DNA of 64,000 nt from Nocardiopsis eucommiae (GCA_018388625.1 CP074402.1:2976001-3040000); one strand, 5' to 3'; counted from the stretch's first letter, positions 52,983-63,331 are shown. Notes: generated by a model from the letters alone, not told the origin. A program made the numbers and translations.

Positions 52983-53362
52983 CTACGGTCTCCTGGGTTC
53001 GAGCGGCGGACCGCCCCGGAGTACCCGGGACGGGAGCAACCGTGGTCCATCCGGCCATGGAAAGAGGTACGACCCAACCCCTACGCGGTGAACATTACCT
53101 CCGTTTCGGCGACGGCAAGGTTACTGAGGGTCGCCACCAGGGTGTTTCGTCGACTCTGGGATGGTACGTTCGCCACCGTCCCGTTCCCACCCCCATAACC
53201 CCGGCGGCGAACCGCGTCCCGCGCCCTGAGGCACGTGTCGGGGCCGCCGGCCGCGACGGGTCACGCCCGGTGGGGTCGAACTCCCGCCACAACTGACAGC
53301 CCGTGAGTCACTCTCCGTGATGGGACGTCGTTCCACGCCGCGCCGCCTCCCCCGGCCCCGAC
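52983..53362. other. Intergenic region upstream of phoD (380 bp)
   Basis: No gene recognised. Contains a GTTCACC heptamer on the minus strand (53087-53093), the core unit of Streptomyces Pho boxes, but without a clear second repeat 11 bp away. Presumed phoD promoter. Confidence 0.4.
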
Positions 53363-54321
53363 TCAGGTCAGGCGGACGACGTGTTTGCCCCGCACACCAC
53401 CGGCCTCCAGAGCGCGGTGAGCCTCCGCGATGTCGGCCAGATCGTGCACCGTGTCGACGACCGGTCGCACCTCGCCGCGTTCCACGAACCCGGCCAGGTC
53501 CCGGAACAGCGGCGTCCTCGGGTTGCCACTGAAGAACACGGTCCGGCGGGAGCGCAGCAGTGTCGCGCCCGCCAGCCGCAACGCCGAGGAGAACGACCCG
53601 ACGGACACGGCCACCAGACGCCCCTTCGGGGTCAGGAGCCGCTGGTAGGCGGGCAGATCAGTAGCGACGATGTCGATGATCACGTCGAACCCCTCCCACC
53701 GGGCCAGCTCGGCGGGGCCGGTGGTGGCGTAGTCATGGGCCTCGTGTGCTCCCAGTCCACGGACGAAGTCGAGGTTGCGCGCCCCGGCCAGGCCGGTGAC
53801 GTGCGCACCCATGGCCCTGGCCAGCTGGACGACCACGCTGCCCACCCCTCCGCTGGCGCCGCGCACGAGGACCCGCTCACCGGGCCGCACCCGTGCCCGG
53901 TCCCGCAGCGCGGTGATCCCGGTGGTGCCGCCCGCCAGCAGCGATACCGCCTCGACAGCGTCGAGCCCGGGCGGGCTGAGGAGACCCGCCCGGGGCGCAC
54001 GACCACGTACTCGGAGGTGGCGCTGCCCCCGGCGCGGCTCTGGAACCCCCACACCCGGTCGCCCACGGCGGGACCCCTCACCCGCGATCCCGCCTCCACG
54101 ACCTCCCCGGCGAAGTCGATACCGATCCCCTTGGGGAACCGCCTCCCGGTCACCAGGGCCAGCCGCCCGGCGCGCACCAGCAGTTCCCCGCCGTTCACGC
54201 TGCTGGCGTGCACCCGCACCAGGATCTCGTCGGGGCCCGCCACCGGGCGGGGCACCCGGCCCTCGTAGAGCACCTCGGGCCCTCCGTACCTGTCGTACCG
54301 GGCCGCGCGCATCTCCACCAC
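53363..54321 (-). CDS. Zinc-free MDR oxidoreductase / quinone oxidoreductase-like (frameshifted at 53989-53995)
   Basis: N-terminal half (54321 to 53996): ARYDRYGGPEVLYEGRVPRP, GIDFAGEVVEAGSRV, without Zn ligands. C-terminal half: GTTGITALRDRARVRPGERV, LVRGASGGVGSVVVQLARAM. The halves are in two frames joined by one base at CCCC/GGG 53989-53995; corrected length 319. Divergent from a TetR gene (start 54432), which likely represses it. NADPH-dependent reductase of quinones or enones. Confidence 0.8.
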
Positions 54322-54431
54322 GGTCTTCTCCGTCCGTTCCGCTCCAAGCGGACGGGGCCCGACACCCCGTCCTCTCCCCAGGCAACCATCGAAACGGAGG
54401 GGGAACTCCGGTTGAGGCTAAAGTGAGAGGC

Positions 54432-55061
54432 ATGCCGAACGAATCCTCTCGGAAGCCGCGATCGGACGCGCTGCACAACCGGCGTCGCATCCTCGACTCC
54501 GCCCAGGCGGCGTTCCTGGAGAGCGGGATCGAGGTGTCGATGACCCGGATCGCCCGCCGTGCGGGGATCGGCATCGCCACCCTCTACCGACACTTCCCCG
54601 ACAGGGAGAGCCTGGTCAACGAGGTGTTCCGGGGAAAACTCGACACCTGCCTGGCCCGTCTGTACGAGGCCGCCGCCGACCCCGACCCCTGGCGCGGGTT
54701 CCGCGCGTTCATCGAGGACCTGTGCGTCATGCAGGTCACCGACCGGGGTTTCAACGAGGTCTTCCGCGCGGCCTTCGTGGGCGGGGTGATCTTCGACGAG
54801 CAGCGGATCCAGGCCGAGAACACCTTCGCCGAGCTCGCCCGCCGCGCCAAGGCCGCCGGGAGGTTGCGTGCCGACTTCGTCCGTGACGACCTCACCCTGG
54901 TGATCATGGCCAACAGCGGCATCAGCGCCGACACCGAGGAGGACGCGGTGGCCGCGTCCCGGCGGCTCGCCGCCTACCTGATCCGGGCGTTCGAGGCCGC
55001 ACCCGACCACCGGGCCCTGCCGCCGGTGCCGCGACTGGGACCGCACCCGGTGTTGCGGTGA
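54432..55061 (+). CDS. TetR-family regulator (209 aa)
   Basis: HTH RRRILDSAQAAFLESGIEVS, MTRIARRAGIGIATLYRHFP. RBS GAGAGG before ATG 54432. C-terminal domain with DDLTLVIMANSGIS typical of TetR_C_33-like members. Divergent from the oxidoreductase gene; the 110-bp gap should hold the operator. Confidence 0.85.
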   Translation: MPNESSRKPRSDALHNRRRILDSAQAAFLESGIEVSMTRIARRAGIGIATLYRHFPDRESLVNEVFRGKLDTCLARLYEAAADPDPWRGFRAFIEDLCVMQVTDRGFNEVFRAAFVGGVIFDEQRIQAENTFAELARRAKAAGRLRADFVRDDLTLVIMANSGISADTEEDAVAASRRLAAYLIRAFEAAPDHRALPPVPRLGPHPVLR

Positions 55062-55092
55062 CGCCGGGCCACGCCGCCTTCGACGGGCGTCC

Positions 55093-55221
55093 TACACTGG
55101 GGGAATGAAGCAACGACATTAGCTCCCAGGCCGCGGCCGAGGCCGGTCCGAGACGAGACCCCGGGCACCACCGGGTGACCCCCACCCCCGGTGCCCGAGT
55201 CCGTTCGACCGAAAGACCTCC
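55093..55221 (+). promoter_or_regulatory. Leader-peptide region with attenuator hairpin upstream of the MFS gene
   Basis: -10 TACACT (55093-55098) lies seven bases before ATG 55105, so the transcript likely starts at the leader ORF MKQRH (55105-55122). Then a stable stem CGGGCAC-CA-CCGGG / CCCGGTGCCCG (about 55157-55195) precedes the MFS start at 55222. This layout fits ribosome-stalling control of an efflux gene. Confidence 0.6.
55105..55122 (+). CDS. Five-codon leaderless leader ORF (MKQRH)
   Basis: ATG AAG CAA CGA CAT TAG. No RBS, but exactly placed after a -10. Short, basic leader peptides of this kind precede antibiotic resistance genes, where a drug-stalled ribosome changes RNA folding. 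Confidence 0.5.
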   Translation: MKQRH

Positions 55222-56460
55222 ATGTCCACCCAGTCCACGCGCGTGCCCCACACGCGTCTGTCCAGGCTGACCCGGCCGCTCTACGCGTACGCCTTCCTGG
55301 AGGAGTTCGTCCTCCTCTATCCCCTGTACGCCCTGCTCTTCACCGAGACCGGTCTGTCCGTCCTCCAGATCAGCTCGCTCTTCGTCCTGTGGTCCGTGAC
55401 CAGCGTGCTCCTGGCGATCCCCACTGGCGCGTGGGCGGACGTCGTGCCCCGCCACCACCTGCTCGCCCTCGCGCCACTCCTGACCGGTGCCGGATTCGCG
55501 TCCTGGCTGCTCCTGCCGTCCTACGGGTCCTTCGCGCTGGGCTTCGTGCTGTGGGGCGCGGCCGGTGCTCTGTCCTCCGGCGCGCTGGAGGCGCTGGTCC
55601 ACACCGAGCTCAGTCACCGGGGCGCCGCCGACCGGTACGCGACGATCATGGGCGTCACCCGGGCCCTCGGCGTCGCGGCGGTGGGCACGGCGACCCTGCT
55701 GGCCGTGCCTGTCATGGCGCACGGCGGCTACGCGTTGATCGGGCTGGCCAGCCTGGCCGCCTGCGCCCTGTGCGCGCTGACCGGCCTGGCCCTGCCCGAG
55801 AGCCGTCCCCCACGTTCGGGCCGGGCCGAGGAGGCGTCGGCGGAGTCGGCAGAACCCGAACTCGGTTACCTGGAGACCATGGGGCTCGGTCTGGCGGAGG
55901 CACGCGGCAGCCGCCGCGTGCGCACCGCGATCCTCCTGGTCGTGATCGTCACCGCGTTCTGGGGGATGCTCGACGAGTACCTGCCCCTGCTGGTCTCCTC
56001 CGCCGGTGTCGCCACCGAGGACGTGCCCCTGGTCGTCCTCGTCGTCTGGATCTGCGTCACCGGCGGCGGCCTTCTCGCGGGCCCGGCCTCGCGCCTGTCA
56101 CCGCGTATGTTCGGCGCGCTCCTGGCCCTGGCCGCCGTTGCCATCGCCACCGGCGCCCTGTTGGGGAACGCCCCCGGCTGGATCCTGCTCGGCTGCGGGT
56201 TCGGGGTGTGCCAGATGGCGAACGTCGTTGCCGACGCCCGCCTCCAGGACAGCATCACCGGTTCCAGCCGGGCCACGGTCACCTCCCTGGCCGAGGCCGG
56301 GAGGGACACGGTGACCGGCGCGTCCTACCTGCTGTACGCGGGGGCTTTCCTGGTCCTGGGACACCCGCTGACCTTCGCGCTGTTCGCCGTTCCGTACCTG
56401 TTCGCGGCGGTGGTGACCGCTCGGGGAGGACGGCCGCGGCCCGCCGACGCCACCGGCTGA
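55222..56460 (+). CDS. MFS drug-efflux-type transporter (412 aa)
   Basis: Twelve-helix MFS: YAYAFLEEFVLLYPLYALLF, LQISSLFVLWSVTSVLLAIP, TGAWADVVPRHHLLALAPLL (motif A DxxPRR-like). AAA/GTS-rich helices and a cytoplasmic loop with PPRSGRAEEASAES between helices 6 and 7. RBS GAAAGACC weak. The leader ORF and hairpin upstream suggest drug-induced expression. Confidence 0.8.
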   Translation: MSTQSTRVPHTRLSRLTRPLYAYAFLEEFVLLYPLYALLFTETGLSVLQISSLFVLWSVTSVLLAIPTGAWADVVPRHHLLALAPLLTGAGFASWLLLPSYGSFALGFVLWGAAGALSSGALEALVHTELSHRGAADRYATIMGVTRALGVAAVGTATLLAVPVMAHGGYALIGLASLAACALCALTGLALPESRPPRSGRAEEASAESAEPELGYLETMGLGLAEARGSRRVRTAILLVVIVTAFWGMLDEYLPLLVSSAGVATEDVPLVVLVVWICVTGGGLLAGPASRLSPRMFGALLALAAVAIATGALLGNAPGWILLGCGFGVCQMANVVADARLQDSITGSSRATVTSLAEAGRDTVTGASYLLYAGAFLVLGHPLTFALFAVPYLFAAVVTARGGRPRPADATG

Positions 56461-56549
56461 CCCTGGCGGGCGGTCCTCCCTGGCGGGCCGCCCGCTCGGC
56501 CCGGCGATCCGGGCGACCCCGACCCTCCGACCCGCGTCTCCACCGGTGT

Positions 56550-56567
56550 CGGAGCCCCGAGGCTCCG
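56550..56567. terminator. Hairpin downstream of the MFS gene
   Basis: CGGAGCC, loop CCGA, GGCTCCG. Confidence 0.55.
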
Positions 56568-56725
56568 GCACGGGCGCGGCCGGGACGTCCCCCTCGTCGC
56601 ACCGTGCCCGAGGACGGCGGGTCACGGTGCTCGGGCCGTGGGTGACGAGGGGCCACCTGCGGGCCCGACCGCTTTCCCCACGCCCCCTGTTCATCCCCTT
56701 GCGCCCGTGAATAGCATCGTTTGTT

Positions 56726-57579
56726 GTGACACACCAGACGACGGACACCGCGAACAGCGAAGGCCCGCGTCTCGCGTCCGTGCGCGGGATCAGCGTCAGT
56801 TACGACGACCGCGGCGCAGGATGCCCCGTCCTGTTCGTCCACGGTCACCCCTTCGACAAGACCATGTGGGAACCCCAGGTCAGAGCGCTTGCCGGGCGTG
56901 GCTACCGGACGATCGTCCCCGACCTGCGCGGCTACGGACGCAGCACCGTGGTGCCCGGGGTGACGTCGTTGGACACCCTGGCCCGCGACCTCGCGGCCCT
57001 CCTCGACCACCTGGGGCTCGACGTGGTCAACGTGGTCGGCCTGTCGATGGGCGGGCAGGTCGCCCTGGAGCTGTACCGGCTCTTCCCCGACCGCGTGGAC
57101 GCCCTGGCTCTGGCCGCGACCAATCCGCTTCCCGAGACCGAGTCCGGCATGGCCCGGCGCCGCGCCATGGCGGCCCGCCTGCGCGAGGAGGGCATGCGCG
57201 GCTACGCCGACGAGATGCTGGTCGGCATGATGACCGCCGAGAACGTGCGGAACCAGCCCGCCGTCGCCGACCACGTGCGCGCCATGATGTACGCCGCCCC
57301 TCCCGAGGGCGCCGCCGCCGCGCAGCTGGGCCGGGCCACACGCCCCGACCACACCCTGCTGCTCCGGCACATCTCGGCGCCCACCCTGCTGGTGGTGGGC
57401 CAGCACGACGGTTTCACCCCGCCGGGGGCGCCGAGCTCATGCACGTCCGCATCGCGGACTCGGTCGTGGAGATCATCGAGGGCGCGGGCCACCTGCCCAA
57501 CCTGGAGCGGCCGAAGCGCTTCAACGAGGTCCTGCGCCGCTTTCTGGAGCAGGCGCGGACGCGTCCCCGCGACCGTTGA
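56726..57579 (+). CDS. Alpha/beta hydrolase (frameshifted at 57424-57428)
   Basis: 284 residues once one G is added. Oxyanion HG in LFVHGHPFDKTMW, nucleophile elbow GLSMGGQVALELYRLF (Ser), acid Asp in VVGQHDGFTPPG, and the final His in VEIIEGAGHLPNLERPKRFN lies in the second frame. GTG start 56726. Esterase or 3-oxoadipate lactonase-like; substrate unknown. Confidence 0.8.
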
Positions 57580-57603
57580 CCGCGCCGTCGAGCGGGCCCC
57601 GGA

Positions 57604-58473
57604 TCACACGGAGGTCCGCTCGACGGGGAGCCACAGTTCGCCCGAGGCGAGGTCGCCCTCGTACTCCACGCTCAGCAGCTCGGGGCCGTGTCGGTAGCGG
57701 TAGGCGGGGTTGGACGGGAACCACTCGGCGGCGGCGTACACCCAGACGCGCTGGACGGCCTCGGGGAAGGCGAGCCCCTCGAAGAGGAGGACCACCCAGG
57801 TCCCCGCGGGCACGTCCAGGGCCCGCATCCCCTCAGGAGTCCCGGCAGCCGAGGTCACGGCGGCCACGTAGAAGTCGACGTCGCTGCCCTCGCGCCGGTC
57901 GGGGTCGTGGGTGACGGTGACCGAGACGCCGCCACGCGGTTCCTGGTCCGACAGGTCCGCCAACCGTTCGTACACGTCGTCCCCGAGACCCAGGACGAAA
58001 TCGGTCATGGGCCGGTTGGCGCCCTCGTGGACGAGCGGAACCCGGGTTCCGGGGCCGACCAGGCGGAAGGCGCCCTTGTCGACGATGCGGTAGCGCATGG
58101 CGGTGTTCCCTTCGATGGTGAGGTGGAAGGCCAGCCGTGACTGGGAGTCGAGCGCCGCGCCCGTCCGGCGGGCCTCGCCCGGGCTGATTCCGTGCATCGC
58201 CCGGAACGCCCGCCCGAAGGCCTCGGCGGACCCGTAGCCGTAGCGGACCGCGATGTCGAGGAGCGTGTCCCGGCCCCCGATCACCTCCGCTCCGGCCAGG
58301 GTGAGGCGGCGCCGACGCACGTACTCCGACAGCGGCATCCCGGACAACGCCGAGAACATCCGCCGGAAGTGGTGCTCGGAGGTGAGCGCGGTCCGCGCCA
58401 TGGCGGCCGCGCCCACGGGCTCGCCCAGGTCCCTCTCGACCCGCTCCAGTGCCTCGTTCAACCGGTCCAGCAC
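57604..58473 (-). CDS. AraC regulator with GyrI-like effector domain (289 aa)
   Basis: N-terminal AraC HTH pair: MARTALTSEHHFRRMFSALS, GMPLSEYVRRRRLTLAGAEV, DIAVRYGYGSAEAFGRAFRA. The C-terminal half from about 125 (MRYRIVDKGAFRLVGPGTRV) is a GyrI/SOUL-like small-molecule domain as in Rob and BmrR. Divergent from the next MFS gene, which it probably regulates. Confidence 0.85.
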   Translation of the reverse strand: MLDRLNEALERVERDLGEPVGAAAMARTALTSEHHFRRMFSALSGMPLSEYVRRRRLTLAGAEVIGGRDTLLDIAVRYGYGSAEAFGRAFRAMHGISPGEARRTGAALDSQSRLAFHLTIEGNTAMRYRIVDKGAFRLVGPGTRVPLVHEGANRPMTDFVLGLGDDVYERLADLSDQEPRGGVSVTVTHDPDRREGSDVDFYVAAVTSAAGTPEGMRALDVPAGTWVVLLFEGLAFPEAVQRVWVYAAAEWFPSNPAYRYRHGPELLSVEYEGDLASGELWLPVERTSV

Positions 58474-58662
58474 GTGTGCCTCCCTCTTTCACCACCGACG
58501 TTAGGGACACGGGATCCGCCCCGACCCGACCGTTCCCGTTCACCTCCGGTCGGGCCGGAGCGGGGCGGGGGTGCCCGTCTGCTGGTGGGAGAACCGTCTG
58601 TCACCACCGCGTGCCACCCTCTACGGTGCCAGTCCGAGCCCCCACCCCCTTCGGAAGGTGCC

Positions 58663-59988
58663 ATGTACCGGAACGACCAGCACACGCCCCCGGACGAACA
58701 CGGCCGCCGCGCACCGCTGGGCGGACGGTTCCACCGGCTCCTGGGGGCGGTGGGGCTGGGCAATCTGGGCGACGGGATCGCTGTGGTGGCGCTGCCCTGG
58801 TACGCCACCACCCTCACCGACGACGCGTTCCTGGTCGCCCTGGTGGGCGCGGCCACCCGGCTGCCCTGGCTGTTCCTGGCCCTGGTCGCCGGGGTGGTGG
58901 GCGACCGGATGGACCGGCGCCGCCTGATGATGGGTGCCGGTGCGGCCAAGGCGGTGCTGCTGGTGCTCCTGACCGCGGTGGTGACCCTGGGCGTGGGCTC
59001 GATCCCCCTTCTGGTCCTCATCGCGCTGCTGGTGGGCGCGTGCGAGGTGTTCTTCGACAACACCACGCAGTCAGTGGTGCCCTCGGTGGTGGCGCGTCCC
59101 CAGCTGGAGCGGGCGAACGGACTCCTCCAGGTGGTGGAACGGGTGCTCAACAAGTTCCTGGGCGCGCCGATCGCCGGAGCGCTGCTGGCGGTCTCCACCG
59201 CCTGGGCCTTCGGCGCCCAGGCCGTTCTGGTTCTGCTCGCGGTGGTCTGCCTGGGCGGCCTGCGCGGCGATTTCCGCCCGGTGACGGAGGAGTCGCGGGA
59301 GCGCCCCTCCATGGGATCCATGCTGCGCGAGGGTCTGGTGTGGCTGTGGCGGCACCCGGTCCTGCGGCCGCTCGCGCTGGTCTCGGGGGCGTCCAACCTG
59401 GCGGCGGCATTGAACGGGGCCGTGCTGGTGCTCTTCGCCCAGGACGTGCTGGGCGTGGGCCCGCAGGGCTACGGGCTGCTGATGACCGTCACCGCCGCCG
59501 GAGCGGTCACGGGCGCACTCGTCGTGCCGTCCTTCTCGGGCCGGATCCACCCCTCCACGGCCATCGCCGTGGTCCTGGTGGTCCTCGGAGCCACGGCGCT
59601 GACGGTGGGCCTGTTCCGGGAGGTTCCGACCTTCGTGGTCTGCTACTTCCTCACCGGGTTCGTCATCACCTGGTGGAACATCACCCTGATCTCCCTCATC
59701 CAGAGGCTGACCCCCGACGCCCTGAGGTCCAGGGTCTTCAGCGCCCACCGCACCGTCTCCTGGGGGCTGCTGTCGGTGGGCATGGGCCTGGGCGGAGCCC
59801 TGGTCTCCGTGCTGGAGGGGCCCTGGGGCCGGGAGTGGGCACTGGCGGCCCCGTTCGTCACAGCGGGGCTCATCGGCCTGACGCTCTCCGTGGTCTCCGT
59901 CCTGGTACTCACCCCGGGCAGGCTCGACCGCGCCCTGGCCGACGCCGAACCCCGGGGCGAGGCCGGGTCCGGCTTCCGGAAAGACTGA
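58663..59988 (+). CDS. MFS transporter, DHA3/macrolide-efflux-type (441 aa)
   Basis: Twelve helices; GLGNLGDGIAVVALPWYATT, DRMDRRRLMMGAGAAKAVLL (motif A), SVVPSVVARPQLERANGLLQ. The SVVP and ANGL segments are typical of DHA3/MefA-like exporters. RBS GGAAGG. Divergent from the AraC/GyrI regulator gene. Confidence 0.82.
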   Translation: MYRNDQHTPPDEHGRRAPLGGRFHRLLGAVGLGNLGDGIAVVALPWYATTLTDDAFLVALVGAATRLPWLFLALVAGVVGDRMDRRRLMMGAGAAKAVLLVLLTAVVTLGVGSIPLLVLIALLVGACEVFFDNTTQSVVPSVVARPQLERANGLLQVVERVLNKFLGAPIAGALLAVSTAWAFGAQAVLVLLAVVCLGGLRGDFRPVTEESRERPSMGSMLREGLVWLWRHPVLRPLALVSGASNLAAALNGAVLVLFAQDVLGVGPQGYGLLMTVTAAGAVTGALVVPSFSGRIHPSTAIAVVLVVLGATALTVGLFREVPTFVVCYFLTGFVITWWNITLISLIQRLTPDALRSRVFSAHRTVSWGLLSVGMGLGGALVSVLEGPWGREWALAAPFVTAGLIGLTLSVVSVLVLTPGRLDRALADAEPRGEAGSGFRKD

Positions 59989-60154
59989 CCCCCGGATCGG
60001 GAGGATCGGGAAAAACCTGGAAATCTTCGGGCAACATCCGTGTCTGGATCGACGCGGCGCCCTTCCAACCCGCACCATGGCCCCACATGATGGCCCGCAG
60101 GCCGACCCCGAGAAGGAGGTGGGCGGGGCGGGGTACACACGCCCCGCAGACTCT

Positions 60155-61316
60155 ATGGACCTTGGTTTTCTGCGACCTCTGTACGAAAGCGACGGCCCGG
60201 TGGCCTCGGTGCACCTGGACACCAGCCGTGACACCACGGACGCCGACAAGAAGATCGAACTGCGCTGGCGGCACCTGCGCGAGGAACTGGAGGCGCTCGG
60301 CACCGACGCGACCACCCTCGACGTCCTGGAGGAGGCCGTGGGGAGGGCAACTCCCGTGCCTACGGCGACCACGGACAGGCGCTCTACGCCTCCGAGGGCA
60401 GGCTCCTGGGGGCCCACACCCTCGCCGTGCCGCCCTCGCAGGACCGGGCGTCGTTCCTTCCCGTCCCCGACGCCCTCCCTCTGGCGATCGACCGCGGACG
60501 CCGCCTCCCCTACGTCCTCGTGGCCCTGGACCGGGTCAACGCCAAGGTGTTCGCCTACCCCAGCCACCCCACGCGCGGCCCGGTCATGGAGCTCGCCAAC
60601 GAGGGTGAGAACATGCAGAACATCGACGGGGCCAGCCGTATCTTCCCCGGTCAACGCGGTGACGCCGGGGGCGCCGCGCCGACACCGGCACCGCGCAGGA
60701 CCGCTGGCGGGGCAACGCGGCCCAGGTGGCGGACCTCGTCCGCGAGGCGGTGCGCAAGGTGGACGCGGCCGTGATCATCGCCGGTGGCGACGACGAGGCC
60801 ATCGCCTACCTGCGCGACAACCTCGGCCCCCGGCAGCTCAGCATCCCGATCAAGGTGGTCGCCGGCGGGCGCGGCGGCACCGACGCCGAGGAACGCCTGC
60901 ACGAGAACGCGGAGGAGTGCCTGCGCGAGCTCATCCACGAGGAGCGCGACCGGGTCCTCTCCGACTACGAGCGCAAGCTCGCCCACGACCAGGCGGTCAG
61001 GGGGACCACCTCCATCCTGCCGATGCTGTCGGAGGCCCGGGTGGAGACGCTGCTGCTGGGCGCCGACCGGGAGAACGAGCCCCATCTGTGGGGCTCGTAC
61101 CACTCACCGGTCCTGGTGGACACCTCTCCGCGCGGTCTGGACGACCCGAACGCCGGGTTCCAGGCCCCGGCCAGCGCGCTCATGCTGCGCGCGGCGGTGA
61201 TGTCGGACGCCGGATTCACCGAACTGCCCGTGCCCGAGCAGAGTGTGGACACCGGCACCACCCGCGAGACCCCGGACTCGGACGCCGGAGCCACGCTGCG
61301 CTTTCCCAAGCAGTAG
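60155..61316 (+). CDS. eRF1-like (baeRF/Rv2629-type) host factor (frameshifted at 60340-60343 and 60667-60671)
   Basis: Three frames make one 387-residue protein after two single-base additions: MDLGFLRPLYESDGPVASVH ... YASEGRLLGAHTLAVPPSQD ... ADLVREAVRKVDAAVIIAGG, LLLGADRENEPHLWGSYHSP. Resembles the Rv2629 family (Vms1/eRF1-like fold) found in actinobacteria, often hypoxia or stress regulated. Possibly acts at the ribosome. Confidence 0.7.
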
Positions 61317-61369
61317 CGTCCGGTCGGTGCCCCGCTCCCGCGCGCGGGAGCGGGGCACCCCGTCTCCGG

Positions 61370-61729
61370 TCAGGAGTCCGCGAACACCCCCAGTTCGTTC
61401 CCGCTGGGGTCGGCGAAGTGGAAGCGTCGACCACCGGGGAAGTCGTAGGGACCCTGGAGGACGCGGCCGCCCGCGCGTTCCACCGCCTCCACCGTGCGGT
61501 CCAGGTCCTCGGAGTAGAGCAGGACGAGGGGTCCGCCGCCGCGCACCTCACCGCCCGGGTTGAGCCCGCCCACCTCGGAGGTGCCGTCGGGCGAACGGAT
61601 GCCCGCGTAGGCGCCCCCGTAGTCGTTGAACCGCCACCCGAAGGCCTCGGTGTAGAACCGCTTGGTCTCCTCCAGGTCGGTGACCGGGAGTTCGACGTAG
61701 TCGATGGCGTGGTGCCGCTGATCGCTCAT
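61370..61729 (-). CDS. VOC-family protein (119 aa)
   Basis: AIDYVELPVTDLEETKRFYT, EAFGWRFNDYGGAYAGIRSP, FHFADPSGNELGVFAD: a glyoxalase/bleomycin-resistance fold. Start ATG 61729. Converges on the eRF1-like gene with a 53-bp gap. Substrate unknown. Confidence 0.85.
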   Translation of the reverse strand: MSDQRHHAIDYVELPVTDLEETKRFYTEAFGWRFNDYGGAYAGIRSPDGTSEVGGLNPGGEVRGGGPLVLLYSEDLDRTVEAVERAGGRVLQGPYDFPGGRRFHFADPSGNELGVFADS

Positions 61730-62143
61730 ACCCGGCATTGTCCTCGACGGGTCCGACAGAACGGCGCAGCGCGTGACGGGTGTCGGAACGCTCCGTCACC
61801 CCCGGGACCCGCTCCGACGGCGCCACCCGTGGAGGGCCTCACCGCCGCGCGGCCGAGCGCGGCCCGCTCCCGGCCGAGGCGGAACCGCACCGAGGGGTAG
61901 CATCACGGAACGACCCGACCACCTCGTCGCCCGGGGCGGGCGTCACCGGACCGGCGGCATCGACCTCCGGGCCGTCCGGGGCGTGCCCGGCGCACCGAGC
62001 CGCTGGCGAGCGTGACACCCACCCCACGAGGCCGCCCACGGCCACGGCCAGGTGAACGTACGGGAAGCCGACCAGCGGGTGCGGCGCGTCGCGGCGCCTT
62101 CGTCGGAAGGGGGCGTCCACCTGGGGGCGCCTGAGGAGAGGAC
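61730..62143. other. Intergenic region without a recognised gene (414 bp)
   Basis: No frame has convincing coding signs. A minus frame near 61839-62120 contains one hydrophobic stretch but also Arg/Ala-rich low-complexity; not called. Should hold the promoter of the kinase gene. Confidence 0.4.
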
Positions 62144-63331
62144 GTGGGAGTGGGGCTGCGACGGGTGTCCGCGCGCGCGGGCAGACACGGACGCGAGTTC
62201 GTGGGGCTGGTGGCGGGTGTCCGGGTGAGCGTGCTGACCCTGGTGTGGATACTGGCCTCGCTGGGTGTCCTGCTGGCCGTGCCGGTGCGCCCGTCCGCCG
62301 GGAGGCGGATCGAGGTGTGGGCGTCCCGGCTGTGCGAGCGGGACCTGGCCCGGCTCTCCCGCTGGATGGGCACCACCGTCACGCTGCGGGCGAGCGGGCC
62401 CGCCCGCGCGCTCCATCTGCTGTTGCGCCTGCCCGTGCACCTGGCCTCCCTGTACCTGCTGGTCTCCGTCGCCGCGCTGGTCCCGATCCTGGTCGTCGGG
62501 GTGGTGATCCAGGCCGTCACGGGCACCGCGACCCACGTGAGAGCGGACTGGCCCGGCGTGGGAGTGGACGTCTCCAGCATCTCCCTCGGACTGATAGCCG
62601 CCCTCATGGTCCTGGTCCTGACATGGTGGATCGTCCCCGTCCTGGCCGAGGTCGACCGTTGGCTGGCCCGTACCCTGCTCGGCCCTACGGAGGAGGACCG
62701 CATGCGGCGACGCATCGAGGAGCTCACCCGGACCCGGTCCGGGATCGTGCGGGCGGTGGACCAGGAGAGACGCCGGATCGAACGCGACCTGCACGACGGC
62801 GTCCAACAGCGGGTGGTCGCCCTGGCCATGCTGCTGGGCCGAGCCCGGCGCCGCGGCGATCCCGCGCACGCCGCCGACCTGGTGCGGCGGGCCCACGCCG
62901 AGTCGGCGGTCCTGCTGGACGAGTTGCGCGAGGTCGCCTGGCGGATCTACCCGACCGCCCTGGACACCCTGGGGTTGGAGGCGGCCCTGAACGAGGCGGC
63001 CGAGCGCGGCCCGCTCCCGGTGACGGTTCGATGCGACCTCCCCGCTCCGCTCCCACCGGAACTGTCCACCGCCGTGTACTTCGTGGCCCGCGAGGCCATG
63101 ACCAACGCCGCCAAGCACGCGCGGGCCGACGGGGTGGTCGTCGACCTCGGTGTACACGACTCCCGAGTGTGCCTGACCGTCTCCGACGACGGCCGGGGCG
63201 GCGCCGACCCCGACGGTGAGGGTCTGACCGGGCTGGCCCGCCGGGTCCGGGCGCTGGACGGCACACTGGAGGTGCACAGCCCGCAGGGCGGACCCACCGC
63301 CGTGCGCGTCGTGCTTCCGCTCGACCGATGA
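62144..63331 (+). CDS. NarL-type sensor histidine kinase (HisKA_3, 395 aa)
   Basis: GTG start with GAGGAGAGG. Two to three membrane helices in residues 28-165, then the H box ERRRIERDLHDGVQQRVVAL (His phosphorylated), the N box FVAREAMTNAAKHARADGVV and G box VSDDGRGGADPDGEGLTGLA. Pairs with the response regulator 37 bases downstream. Signal unknown. Confidence 0.88.
   Translation: MGVGLRRVSARAGRHGREFVGLVAGVRVSVLTLVWILASLGVLLAVPVRPSAGRRIEVWASRLCERDLARLSRWMGTTVTLRASGPARALHLLLRLPVHLASLYLLVSVAALVPILVVGVVIQAVTGTATHVRADWPGVGVDVSSISLGLIAALMVLVLTWWIVPVLAEVDRWLARTLLGPTEEDRMRRRIEELTRTRSGIVRAVDQERRRIERDLHDGVQQRVVALAMLLGRARRRGDPAHAADLVRRAHAESAVLLDELREVAWRIYPTALDTLGLEAALNEAAERGPLPVTVRCDLPAPLPPELSTAVYFVAREAMTNAAKHARADGVVVDLGVHDSRVCLTVSDDGRGGADPDGEGLTGLARRVRALDGTLEVHSPQGGPTAVRVVLPLDR

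Noticed and set aside
53087-53093. Complete Pho box upstream of phoD
   Set aside because: Only one GTTCACC unit; a Pho box needs at least two repeats 11 bp apart.
61839-62120. 93-codon minus frame with a hydrophobic stretch upstream of the kinase gene
   Set aside because: Arg- and Ala-rich low complexity on both sides, no RBS; probably non-coding.
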